A stretch of 64,000 nt of DNA. Origin: Arthrobacter sp. Leaf337. GTDB lineage: Bacteria > Actinomycetota > Actinomycetes > Actinomycetales > Micrococcaceae. Shown piece after piece: positions 17,744-24,455 of this stretch. The DNA lies in contig NZ_LMPC01000023.1 in assembly GCF_001423745.1 (NCBI RefSeq), positions 124,295 to 188,294 on the forward strand. Direction: 5' to 3'. Position numbers and translations under genes: made by a program. Within the stretch, counting starts at the first letter, position 1. Every line of letters starts with the position of its first letter. Under the pieces are notes generated by a model. That model worked only from the letters and a program-made list of their open reading frames with translations. It was not told where the DNA came from and did no database searches.

Positions 17744-18066
17744 GCTGATCGCGGCCTCAGGGCATCGTGGATCTTAAGCAGCCTCCACCGGCCGCTGCCG
17801 ATGCTCCTGGTCAGGTCGAGGGTGAGGGCTTCATCCGGCGCCGCCTCCACATCAGCGGGCCGGACCTGGACGCGCCAGATCTCGTGGTCCACCAGTCCCG
17901 GGCCGGTTCCCAGTGGTGCGCGGGTTTCTTCGGCCCACCACTGCCTGCGCTCAAACCAGCGCACGGGCTCTGCGCAAACCGTGTAATGGCGACCAGCCCA
18001 GGTGAGCGTCGATGGCTGGCCGGCGGGTGTGCAGACGACGTCGACACCCTCGCTGAACAAGCCCAT
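17740..18066 (-). CDS. DUF6504-like protein, translationally coupled to dnaE2
   Basis: A 108-residue protein with MGLFSEGVDVVCTPAGQPST, a Trp-rich middle (VRWFERRQWWAEE) and the ending IHDALRPRSA. I place it in the DUF6504 group by resemblance and by its position in front of dnaE2. GGGAGG sits six bases before the ATG at 18066. The four-base overlap with dnaE2 points to a shared SOS-controlled transcript. In many actinobacteria such a protein lies between imuB and dnaE2; here imuB is missing upstream. Confidence 0.7.
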   Translation of the reverse strand: MGLFSEGVDVVCTPAGQPSTLTWAGRHYTVCAEPVRWFERRQWWAEETRAPLGTGPGLVDHEIWRVQVRPADVEAAPDEALTLDLTRSIGSGRWRLLKIHDALRPRSA

Positions 18067-18154
18067 CGGCGCCTCCCGGAAGTGCACTCCCCCGACCGCC
18101 ACGCGTGGGCGCAACGGCGCAGGGGAAATCTGAAATGATTCGTTCGAAACAATT

Positions 18155-18215
18155 CTTTCGAATATATCTTCGAATAATCAAGTCTACGCCGGAGCCGGGA
18201 CAAAACCTATACAGG
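18155..18215 (-). promoter_or_regulatory. SOS promoter and LexA-like operator of DUF6504-dnaE2 (copy A)
   Basis: On the minus strand the -35 TTGTCC (18198-18203), a 17-base spacer and the -10 TGATTA (18175-18180) are followed by the operator TCGAATATATCTTCGA (18158-18173). This matches the actinobacterial LexA box TCGAACN4GTTCGA except at the two inner bases. Further TTCGAA palindromes sit at 18143 and 18157. The operator lies at the expected transcription start, about 90 bases before the DUF6504 ATG. Confidence 0.65.
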
Positions 18216-18259
18216 CCTTCTCGAAGCCGAAGCGGGGAGCTTTGCCGGACAGCCGGGCT

Positions 18260-18749
18260 TCAGCGCCGCCAGCAGTACGGGGTGGTTGTTGACACCCGGA
18301 GAAACCCGTAGCGCTCCAGGATCGGCCGCGAGTATCCGGTCGAATCACTGTGGATGAGTTTCTTGCCCAGCTTCACTGCGGACTGAGCGCGGGCCGCGGT
18401 GACTGCACGGCATATCCCTTGGCCGCGCCACGCGACGGAGGAGCGCTTCGGCGTTCTCGTCCGAACCCTTGCCATGGAGCCCGGGTGCATAGTCATGACC
18501 ATGGGTTTTCCACTCCACCCGCACAACTGCCGGATCCCCGCGGAAGTACGCGAGCGCTTACACCACCCACCGGTCAATCGCCTGGCAACCGGCTCCATCG
18601 AGATTTCGATACGTCACGAAACCCCGGCCGCCCGCGAAGGTGCAAAGCAGCAACAGCCCCGGCCGCTCGACGGCGAGCGCACCTTGGGCCTCCGCGTCCG
18701 TCCGGAGTTGCCGGTCATATGCCGCCAGAAATTGGTCCGCAGAAGTCAT
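18260..18749 (-). pseudogene. Decayed GNAT-family N-acetyltransferase
   Basis: From the ATG at 18749 the minus strand reads MTSADQFLAAYDRQL, then LLCTFAGGRGFVTYRNLDG and AIDRWVV. A TAA follows, and the same frame then continues with ALAYFRGDPAVVRVEWKTHG and HDYAPGLHG. A large part of the core is then missing. Another frame supplies a typical GNAT end: LGKKLIHSDSTGY, SRPILERYGFLRVSTTTPY and WRR followed by a stop. The gene thus carries a nonsense codon, an internal deletion and a frame change. Copy B of the SOS promoter lies directly upstream. Confidence 0.7.
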
Positions 18750-18822
18750 GGGCCCCCACGGTACCGCCGCCGGCTTTGGACGTGAAGATCGACGGGTGAT
18801 CCGAGCGCCCCGATGCCGCAAA

Positions 18823-18885
18823 CATTCGAATGTATCTTCTAATGATTCACGTCTGCGCCGGAGCCCTGACAAAACCTGAATCAGG
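18823..18885 (-). promoter_or_regulatory. Second copy of the SOS promoter/LexA-like operator (copy B)
   Basis: Directly repeats copy A. On the minus strand it has -35 TTGTCA (18867-18872), a 17-base spacer, -10 TGAATC (18844-18849) and the operator-like TCGAATGTATCTTCTA (18826-18841). The segment GCGCCGGAGCC and the stretch around it also match copy A, with a few substitutions and a one-base shift. It faces the GNAT pseudogene, whose ATG is about 75 bases downstream. Confidence 0.55.
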
Positions 18886-18922
18886 GGTGGACGGACGCGG
18901 GCGAGGGGGGCAGGATTGAGCC

Positions 18923-19309
18923 ATGAGCTCCCATGACGCACTCCTGAAGCACGTAGCCATCGCCGCCAAGGATTCCACCTTGGTGGCGACTTTTGATATA
19001 GACGGCAATATCCCCGGGGCGGGCGCCTATGTCGTTGGCCTCGTCGCAGCCACACCGGATCATTCCCATCAACGAAGAATGGGGATCGAGTTCATGAACG
19101 GCGAAGCTGTGTCCTTCTACTGCTTCAGCCACGACGGCACCGAGGAGAATTTCGACCTCAGCGGCGTTTCGCATTCCGGCAGCACCATTACCGGCAACTT
19201 TCCCATGAGCACGGTCCTGGGGCTGGAGAAGGGTCACCTGATGACAGCCTTCAGCGACGCCGACGGCCGGGAATACCAGGCGAACGTTCCCGTGGAGGAA
19301 TCGCTCTGA
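18923..19309 (+). CDS. Hypothetical protein, beta-rich, no family recognised
   Basis: A 128-residue soluble protein without signal peptide or membrane helix. Its segments alternate in a way suggestive of a small beta-sandwich (STLVATFDIDGNIPG, GIEFMNGEAVSFYCF, HSGSTITGNFPMSTVLG). One Cys; no catalytic motif that I recognise. The ATG follows GAGCC with only a weak RBS. The stop codon lies inside the first unit of a 17-base triple tandem repeat. Confidence 0.6.
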   Translation: MSSHDALLKHVAIAAKDSTLVATFDIDGNIPGAGAYVVGLVAATPDHSHQRRMGIEFMNGEAVSFYCFSHDGTEENFDLSGVSHSGSTITGNFPMSTVLGLEKGHLMTAFSDADGREYQANVPVEESL

Positions 19310-19344
19310 CGGAGGAATCGCTCTGACGGAGGAATCGCTCTGAG
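19294..19344. repeat. 17-bp tandem repeat, three copies
   Basis: GGAGGAATCGCTCTGAC occurs at 19294-19310 and 19311-19327, and with one change at 19328-19344. The first copy encodes the C-terminus EESL and the stop of the preceding gene; the other two are noncoding duplicates between convergent genes. Confidence 0.95.
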
Positions 19345-19347
19345 CCG

Positions 19348-19674
19348 CTAGCTGCTGGCGTTGTGCACTTTCATCTCAAGCTCGGTGAAAGCCGTGATCA
19401 TCGCACGGTAAGTCTTCTCCACAATGTCCGGGTCGATGTCTTTTTTCTCGGCGGCGGCGCGGACATGTTCGATGACTTTCTCCACGCGGCCCGGAGCCCT
19501 GACCTCCGCGTCATCACCCTTCAACGTGCCGGAAATCCGGATCAGACGTTCACGGCGGGCAATCAGGGTGACAATCTGCTCATCAACTTCATCGACGGCC
19601 ACGCGGACAGCTGCGAGCTGCTCCCTGTCGGCCTGGGCGTCTTTGTCGTGTCCGTGATTTGTGGGCATGTGCAT
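19348..19674 (-). CDS. Chorismate mutase, AroQ type
   Basis: A 108-residue all-helical protein of the AroQ class, converting chorismate to prephenate for Phe/Tyr synthesis. Its N-terminal helix has the family pattern VRVAVDEVDEQIVTLIARR, followed by ERLIRISGTLKG, and the C-terminal helix is EKTYRAMITAFTELEMK. It is a free-standing mutase with no dehydratase or dehydrogenase fusion. The His-rich start MHMPTNHGHDKD is not conserved in the family, so the second ATG at 19668 is possible. It diverges from the VOC gene with only 14 bases between start codons. Confidence 0.9.
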   Translation of the reverse strand: MHMPTNHGHDKDAQADREQLAAVRVAVDEVDEQIVTLIARRERLIRISGTLKGDDAEVRAPGRVEKVIEHVRAAAEKKDIDPDIVEKTYRAMITAFTELEMKVHNASS

Positions 19675-19688
19675 GACAGTATCTAAGA

Positions 19689-20111
19689 ATGCAGCCTCGA
19701 GTCGACTTCATTTCATTAGGCGTCCGCAGTGTCGAGGCCTCCCGCGCCTTTTACGTGGACGGCCTGGGCTGGCCGGTCCACCGGGAAGTCCCCGGCGAGG
19801 TGGTCTTCATCCAGGCCAACCACGGCCTCATTCTTTCCCTCTGGGACGCAGGCCAGATGCAGGCCGAGGCGTCAGTGGGCAGCCCCGCCGGGGTCCCCTG
19901 CGTCACGCTGAGCCACAACGTGGGCAGCGCGGCGGACGTTGACCGGGTCATGGCGGAAGCAAAGGCGTCCGGCGCCACCGTGGTGGCGCCGCCGAAAACC
20001 CAGCCATGGGGCGGCTACACGGGGTACTTCGCCGATCCCGACGGCTTCCGCTGGGAAATCGCCTTCAATCCCACGTGGACCGTCGACGCCGGCGGCAACG
20101 TCACAGTCTAG
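19689..20111 (+). CDS. VOC-superfamily (glyoxalase/bleomycin-resistance fold) protein
   Basis: A single-domain 140-residue vicinal-oxygen-chelate protein. It has the paired beta-alpha-beta modules (RVDFISLGVRSVEASRAFYV, then CVTLSHNVGSAADVDRVM) and the typical ending YFADPDGFRWEIAFNP, which supplies a metal-binding Glu. Substrate cannot be inferred. The stop codon falls in a 27-base tandem duplication. The start is 14 bases from that of the divergent chorismate mutase. Confidence 0.88.
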   Translation: MQPRVDFISLGVRSVEASRAFYVDGLGWPVHREVPGEVVFIQANHGLILSLWDAGQMQAEASVGSPAGVPCVTLSHNVGSAADVDRVMAEAKASGATVVAPPKTQPWGGYTGYFADPDGFRWEIAFNPTWTVDAGGNVTV

Positions 20112-20152
20112 AGTCACAGGTCCGGAGCCACAGTCTGGAGTCACGGGTCCGG
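20102..20152. repeat. Tandem duplication, 27-bp period, two copies
   Basis: A 24-base unit beginning CACAGTCT and ending GGTCCGG occurs at 20102-20125 and, with two substitutions, at 20129-20152. The first copy spans the VOC gene stop. Confidence 0.85.
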
Positions 20153-20159
20153 TGGCCGG

Positions 20160-20906
20160 CTAGAACAGGCTGCCCACCGGCTGGATGAGCTCGGGCGAGT
20201 CATTTTTTACATTCCCGACGGCGGTGCCCACGGCATCAATGGTCCAGCCTTCGGCGACGTCGTGCGCACCCGCACGAACCAGATCCACCAGGCCGGCAGC
20301 GTCATCCGCCTGCGGATCCAGCCACGCCTGCATGGTCTCGCGGTTCATGGGCAGCGGCACCCTGTCGTGCAGTGCGGTGAGTTCGGCGAGCATTCCGCCG
20401 GCATAGCCTTCGGGCGGCGAGTCCGTAGTCATGATTGAGGTGGACAGCATCCACCGGTGCGGGTCGCCCTCGGGCTTGGACGGGTCCTTCCACCATTCGT
20501 AGAGTCCTGCGAACACCAGGGGCCGGCCGTCCTTCGGGTGCACATAGTAGGGCTGCTTGCCGCGCCCTTCACCCTTCCATTCGTAATAGCCGTCGGCCGG
20601 CACCGCGCAGCGCCGGGACCGGGTCGCTTTGCGGAAGGCCGGCTTCTCCAGGACGCTTTCGCTTCGCGCATTGATCATCTTCGAGCCGATTGAAGGGTCC
20701 TTGGCCCAGGACGGCACGAGCCCCCACCGGGCCACATGGAGCTGCCGGACCGGACTGCCGTCCACCAGCCGCTCCAGCACGATGGGCACATCGGCGGTCG
20801 GAGCAACATTCCACGACGGTGGAACCACCAGTTCCTCTTCCAGTTCGGCGTCAAACTCTGCCAGCAGGTCCCCGACAGCCCTGGCCATCACATAGCGTCC
20901 ACACAT
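20160..20906 (-). CDS. SOS response-associated peptidase (SRAP, YedK/HMCES family)
   Basis: A 248-residue protein that shields abasic sites in single-stranded DNA by forming a thiazolidine crosslink through Cys2. The start at 20906 gives MCGRYVMARA, exposing Cys2 after Met removal as the family requires. Other active-site features are SWNVAPTADVP (Asn), PADGYYEWKG (Glu) and LTALHDRVPLPM (His), plus INARSES. The longer upstream frame would bury Cys2 and is rejected. It lies about 2 kb from the dnaE2 promoter, in line with a DNA-damage theme, but no operator is visible in front of it. Confidence 0.93.
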   Translation of the reverse strand: MCGRYVMARAVGDLLAEFDAELEEELVVPPSWNVAPTADVPIVLERLVDGSPVRQLHVARWGLVPSWAKDPSIGSKMINARSESVLEKPAFRKATRSRRCAVPADGYYEWKGEGRGKQPYYVHPKDGRPLVFAGLYEWWKDPSKPEGDPHRWMLSTSIMTTDSPPEGYAGGMLAELTALHDRVPLPMNRETMQAWLDPQADDAAGLVDLVRAGAHDVAEGWTIDAVGTAVGNVKNDSPELIQPVGSLF

Positions 20907-21076
20907 GGCACCAGCATGCCACCGCCCCGATGCAGTGTCACCCGGCGTAACCCGAGGGGGCAAGGACAGGGGTGCGGTGCCCCGGCGCCCGGGGAATACC
21001 GGCCGACGGGTTACCGTTGAGTGAAAAGACAGCTGCTTTGATAACGACGAGCACTAACGATACTGAGGAGAACTCT

Positions 21077-21334
21077 GTGGATTTCACTCCCGAATCCGGC
21101 ACCATCACCATGTTTTCGACTACCTGGTGCGGTTACTGCAACCGTCTGAAGAAGCAGCTGGACGCCCAGGGCATCGGCTACACCGAGATCAACATCGAAG
21201 AAGTCGAAGGCACTGCCGACCTCGTGGAGCAGCTCAACGGAGGCAACCGCACGGTACCCACCGTCCTCTTCCCGGACGGTACCGCGGCCACCAACCCGTC
21301 GGCAGCCGAAGTGAAGAGCCGGCTCGCCGCCTAG
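21077..21334 (+). CDS. Mycoredoxin (glutaredoxin-like)
   Basis: An 85-residue thioredoxin-fold protein with the redox motif WCGYC (Cys18, Cys21) and the cis-Pro segment RTVPTVLFPDG. This pattern matches actinobacterial mycoredoxin-1, which reduces mycothiol mixed disulfides on proteins. The GTG start at 21077 is chosen because GAGGAG lies just upstream and because it gives the standard length; an upstream in-frame ATG would add 35 residues of unlikely sequence. It converges with the lipoate ligase-like gene with a four-base overlap of ends. Confidence 0.9.
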   Translation: MDFTPESGTITMFSTTWCGYCNRLKKQLDAQGIGYTEINIEEVEGTADLVEQLNGGNRTVPTVLFPDGTAATNPSAAEVKSRLAA

Positions 21335-22083
21335 CCCGCTCGCAGGCTGGCGAAATCCGCGTAGTCCAGCTGCGCATACCCGGCATAGGTGTTGATGACC
21401 GCAGTTTCGATGGCGGCCACGTCCAGCCCGGGGACGAGGTCGTCAACGGCACCGGCAGTGGCCGGGTCCCAGTCAAGCCCGAGGGCCGCGTAGCTGGCTT
21501 CGAGGACCTTGCGGATCGGCGCGGAATTCTCCACCACGATCACCGAGCTGAACAGCCAGCCACCCGACACCACCCGCTGGGCGGTGCCGATCAGTTTGAC
21601 CCGGTGCAGCGGATCTGCCGGGTCCAGGCCGTGGACGCTGAACTCCCCGGGGCAGTACTCCCCCGGGATTTCGCCGACGGCGGCCTGGACTCCGGCGTTC
21701 CGCAGCGCGTCGGCCAGCATCCCGCCGAAAAAGGCAAAGCGCCCCTTGGCGCCGGCGATGGCATCGGCATGGGGCTCCACATGGTCCACGATCAACGTTC
21801 CCTCGTGATAGGCCGCAGCCCGGCCGCCCGCCTTCCGGACCAGCGGCTCAAATCCGAGCTCCCGGCACGCCTGCGCTGCCGCCTCAAAGCCGGGAAGGTG
21901 CGCGTCGCGCTGGCCAAAGGCGACCGTCGGAGCCGGGCGGTACAGCCTGAGCGTCGGGCCGATCCGCCCGGTCTTGGCCATGCCCAGCAGCTCAATGCCG
22001 AATTCCAGGTCACGCGCCGCGCCCAGCGACTGCTCCTGCCGGACAATGGTCAGCGTGGCGGGTGCGCCGGCCGTATGCTGCAT
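21331..22083 (-). CDS. Lipoate-protein ligase A-like (LplA/LipB/BPL fold) protein
   Basis: A 250-residue BPL_LplA_LipB-fold protein. Family features are ARDLEFGIELL, LRLYRPAPTVAFGQRDAH, VRKAGGRAAAYHEGTLIVDHV and the Lys-containing VKLIGTAQRVVSGG, the likely acyl-adenylate site. It could ligate lipoate or octanoate to E2 or GcvH domains, or scavenge exogenous lipoate. The ATG at 22083 has GGGAGC upstream. It diverges from the DUF2177 gene with 16 bases between starts. Confidence 0.85.
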   Translation of the reverse strand: MQHTAGAPATLTIVRQEQSLGAARDLEFGIELLGMAKTGRIGPTLRLYRPAPTVAFGQRDAHLPGFEAAAQACRELGFEPLVRKAGGRAAAYHEGTLIVDHVEPHADAIAGAKGRFAFFGGMLADALRNAGVQAAVGEIPGEYCPGEFSVHGLDPADPLHRVKLIGTAQRVVSGGWLFSSVIVVENSAPIRKVLEASYAALGLDWDPATAGAVDDLVPGLDVAAIETAVINTYAGYAQLDYADFASLRAG

Positions 22084-22099
22084 CTTGCTAAGCTCCCTT

Positions 22100-22489
22100 A
22101 TGGTCATTCTGCAATTCCTGGTCGTCGCCGCCGCCTTCGCCGTCATTGACGCAATCTGGCTCAAGACGATGAACCCCTTTTACCGCGGACAGATTGGTGA
22201 ACTGCTGGCCGACCGGCCCAATCTAGGGTACGCGGTGGTCTTCTACGTGATGTACATTGCCGGCATTGTGTTCTTCGCCCTGCGACCCGCGCTCGACGGC
22301 GGCAGCTGGCTTAGCGCGGTGGGCTACGGTGCCGCCCTGGGCGCCTTCGCCTACGCCACCTACGACCTCACCAACGCCGCGACGCTGAAGACCTGGCCGC
22401 TGCAGCTGATCATCGTGGACATCCTCTGGGGCGCAGCGCTGACTGCCCTGGCCACCCTGGCCGGCTGGCTGGTGTTCCACAAGAACTAG
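22100..22489 (+). CDS. DUF2177 family membrane protein
   Basis: A 129-residue protein with four predicted membrane helices: MVILQFLVVAAAFAVIDAIW, YAVVFYVMYIAGIVFFAL, VGYGAALGAFAYATYDLTN and LIIVDILWGAALTALATLAG. The LKTMNPFYRGQIGELLADRP loop and the YDLTNAATLKTWP signature fit DUF2177. No function is established. There is no good RBS before the ATG, and the divergent gene starts 16 bases away, so a leaderless transcript is possible. Confidence 0.85.
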   Translation: MVILQFLVVAAAFAVIDAIWLKTMNPFYRGQIGELLADRPNLGYAVVFYVMYIAGIVFFALRPALDGGSWLSAVGYGAALGAFAYATYDLTNAATLKTWPLQLIIVDILWGAALTALATLAGWLVFHKN

Positions 22490-22518
22490 CGGCCGCAGGA
22501 GCCAGGTTCCGCGGCAAA

Positions 22519-23382
22519 CTACGTCTTGCGGAGCGTCAGGATCTGCTCTGCCCGGCCGAAGGGCCCGTCCAGGTCGTGGAGCACCGTGGACGTCAGTCCG
22601 ATGCCGTCGGCTCCGAAGGAGACGGCGTTGTCGAGGCCCAGCCAGTCGCCGGCGGGTTTCCGGTACATGTGGATCTGCAGGTCCAGGTTGGGGAACGCGT
22701 AGCTGTCCTTCCCCGGAGGTACCCGCGCCGCTATTCCGTTGGCGGTGTCCACCAGGCCCATGAGCCGCGCCAGGTCGCCACTGTCGGCCTTGTCCGTCAG
22801 CGGGTGCGCGGTTCGGATCCAGACTGTCCCGGAGCCCGGGCGGTGTCCGTCGGCAACACGCATTTCCAGGGACCGGATGTATCCTCCCGGCCAGACGCTC
22901 GCGGCGTCGTACGGAGAGCACTTTTCCGGTCCGGGAATGCAGGCATCTTCGACGGCGGCGACCGCCGAAGTATCGGACGTGATCATCCGCCACGCGGTGA
23001 GGCGGATGGCCACGCGCCCCCCAGCCACGAGTTCGGCCTGCAGCAGTTCGATGGTGCGGCCCGGGCGGAGGGTGGTGGTGACGACCTCAAAATCGCCGCC
23101 GGGGATCAGTCCCAGTATCTCGTAGCTCAGGCGCGCCATCCTGACGTCGTCCCGCGGGGCATGCCGCTCCAGGCAGTCCGCCATGATCCCGGATGCGGGC
23201 GCCATGTGCTGCTCATGCACGTTCCAGGCACCCTGGGCGTGGATCGTGGAACGGAACTGCCCGCCGCCCAATGACTCGTAGTAGAACTCCCCCTCGGCGA
23301 GTTCCGGAAGTGCTGCAGTCAACGTCGACCCTTTCGCATGGCTGGTGATGATCCCAGAACACACTATCGCTAGACGGCTCAC
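22519..23382 (-). CDS. Acyl-CoA thioesterase-like (TesB-type double hotdog) protein
   Basis: A soluble protein of up to 287 residues with the two-hotdog layout of the TesB-like thioesterase family. The N-terminal part has STIHAQGAWNVHEQHMAPAS and SYEILGLIPGGDFEVVT; the C-terminal part has LMGLVDTANGIAARVPPGKD, YAFPNLDLQIHMYRKPAG and GLTSTVLHDLDGPFGRAEQ. It is expected to hydrolyse an acyl-CoA of unknown chain. The first ~20 residues look non-native. A TTG at about 23322 with AAAGG upstream would start LTAALPELAEGEFYYE and may be the true start. Confidence 0.8.
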   Translation of the reverse strand: MSRLAIVCSGIITSHAKGSTLTAALPELAEGEFYYESLGGGQFRSTIHAQGAWNVHEQHMAPASGIMADCLERHAPRDDVRMARLSYEILGLIPGGDFEVVTTTLRPGRTIELLQAELVAGGRVAIRLTAWRMITSDTSAVAAVEDACIPGPEKCSPYDAASVWPGGYIRSLEMRVADGHRPGSGTVWIRTAHPLTDKADSGDLARLMGLVDTANGIAARVPPGKDSYAFPNLDLQIHMYRKPAGDWLGLDNAVSFGADGIGLTSTVLHDLDGPFGRAEQILTLRKT

Positions 23383-23459
23383 AGCTTGCCTTTGTCCTCA
23401 CAGCTTCCTCATAACAAGGCCTCATGGCCGGCATAAGTCCGAAGCCTAGAAATAAATGC

Positions 23460-24446
23460 ATGACTCCTCTCACGAACGAAAAACGCAAAGGCGGCCGCAT
23501 CCGGCGCGCCGTCGTCGCCGGGGCCGTCGCCCTCACCCTTTCCGCCGGCGGAGCCACCGCCTGGGCGCTGGACCGCTTTGTAGTCCAGCACGTGGAAATC
23601 TCGGAGGTCTCCGCCTACCAGGCAAGCCAGAGCAGTACCGCGGCCGACACCACGACCGAATCCACCGCCGAATCCAGCGGCACCACCGCCGCGGTCACCA
23701 CCGACACGTCCTATGTTTCCGGCAGTTCCAACATCAACATCTCCACGGTGACCACCGGCAGCGGCGACAGCACCGTCACGTACTACGTTGCCGACGTCGT
23801 ACTGGACGACGCCACCACCCTCCAGTCGGCGTTCGCCAATGACAGCTTCGGCGAAAACATCACCGAGACCACGTCCGCCATCGCCGAGGCCAACAACGCC
23901 GTGTTTGCCATCAACGGCGACTACTACGGCTTCCGCTACACCGGCATCGTGATCCGCAACGGCGTGGTGTTCCGCGACGAGGGCGCCCGGCAGGGCCTGG
24001 CCTTCTACCGGGACGGAACCGTCAAGGTCTACGACGAGACCGCCACCACCGCTGAGCAACTGCTGGCCGACGGGGTCTGGAACACCCTCTCCTTCGGCCC
24101 GTCCCTGTTGAACGACGGCGAGGTCGCCGCGGGCATCGAGGACATGGAAGTGGACACCAACTTCGGCAACCACTCCATCCAGGGCGAACAGCCCCGCACC
24201 GCCGTCGGCATCATCGACGAAAACCACCTCGTCTTCGTCGTGGTGGACGGCCGGAGCCCCGGCTACAGCGCCGGCGTGACCATGACCGGGCTGGCGGAAA
24301 TCATGCAGGGCCTCGGCGCCACCACCGCGTACAACATCGACGGCGGCGGGTCCTCCACCATGTACTTCAACGGGGAACTGGTCAACAACCCCCTGGGCGA
24401 GCACAAGGAACGCGGCACCTCCGACATCCTCTACATCGCGCAGTAG
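23460..24446 (+). CDS. Phosphodiester glycosidase (NAGPA-like), membrane-anchored or secreted
   Basis: A 328-residue protein with a basic N-terminus and one hydrophobic helix (AVVAGAVALTLSAGGATAWAL), then a Ser/Thr-rich linker and a NAGPA/DUF2233 domain. The domain has AIAEANNAVFAINGDYYGF, GIVIRNGVVFRDEG, PRTAVGIIDENHLVFVVVDG, GVTMTGLAEIMQGLGA and NIDGGGSSTMYFNG. Relatives remove a sugar from a sugar-1-phosphate diester (the uncovering enzyme of lysosomal sorting is the best-known case). An ATG 36 bases upstream is possible. It is the first gene of the five-gene block 23460-28741, nine bases before the glycosyltransferase. Confidence 0.88.
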   Translation: MTPLTNEKRKGGRIRRAVVAGAVALTLSAGGATAWALDRFVVQHVEISEVSAYQASQSSTAADTTTESTAESSGTTAAVTTDTSYVSGSSNINISTVTTGSGDSTVTYYVADVVLDDATTLQSAFANDSFGENITETTSAIAEANNAVFAINGDYYGFRYTGIVIRNGVVFRDEGARQGLAFYRDGTVKVYDETATTAEQLLADGVWNTLSFGPSLLNDGEVAAGIEDMEVDTNFGNHSIQGEQPRTAVGIIDENHLVFVVVDGRSPGYSAGVTMTGLAEIMQGLGATTAYNIDGGGSSTMYFNGELVNNPLGEHKERGTSDILYIAQ

Positions 24447-24455
24447 GAGACCGAC

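Noticed and set aside
20907-20963. Longer start for the SRAP protein
   Set aside because: Would place 19 residues before the Met-Cys and abolish the N-terminal catalytic Cys2 required by the family.
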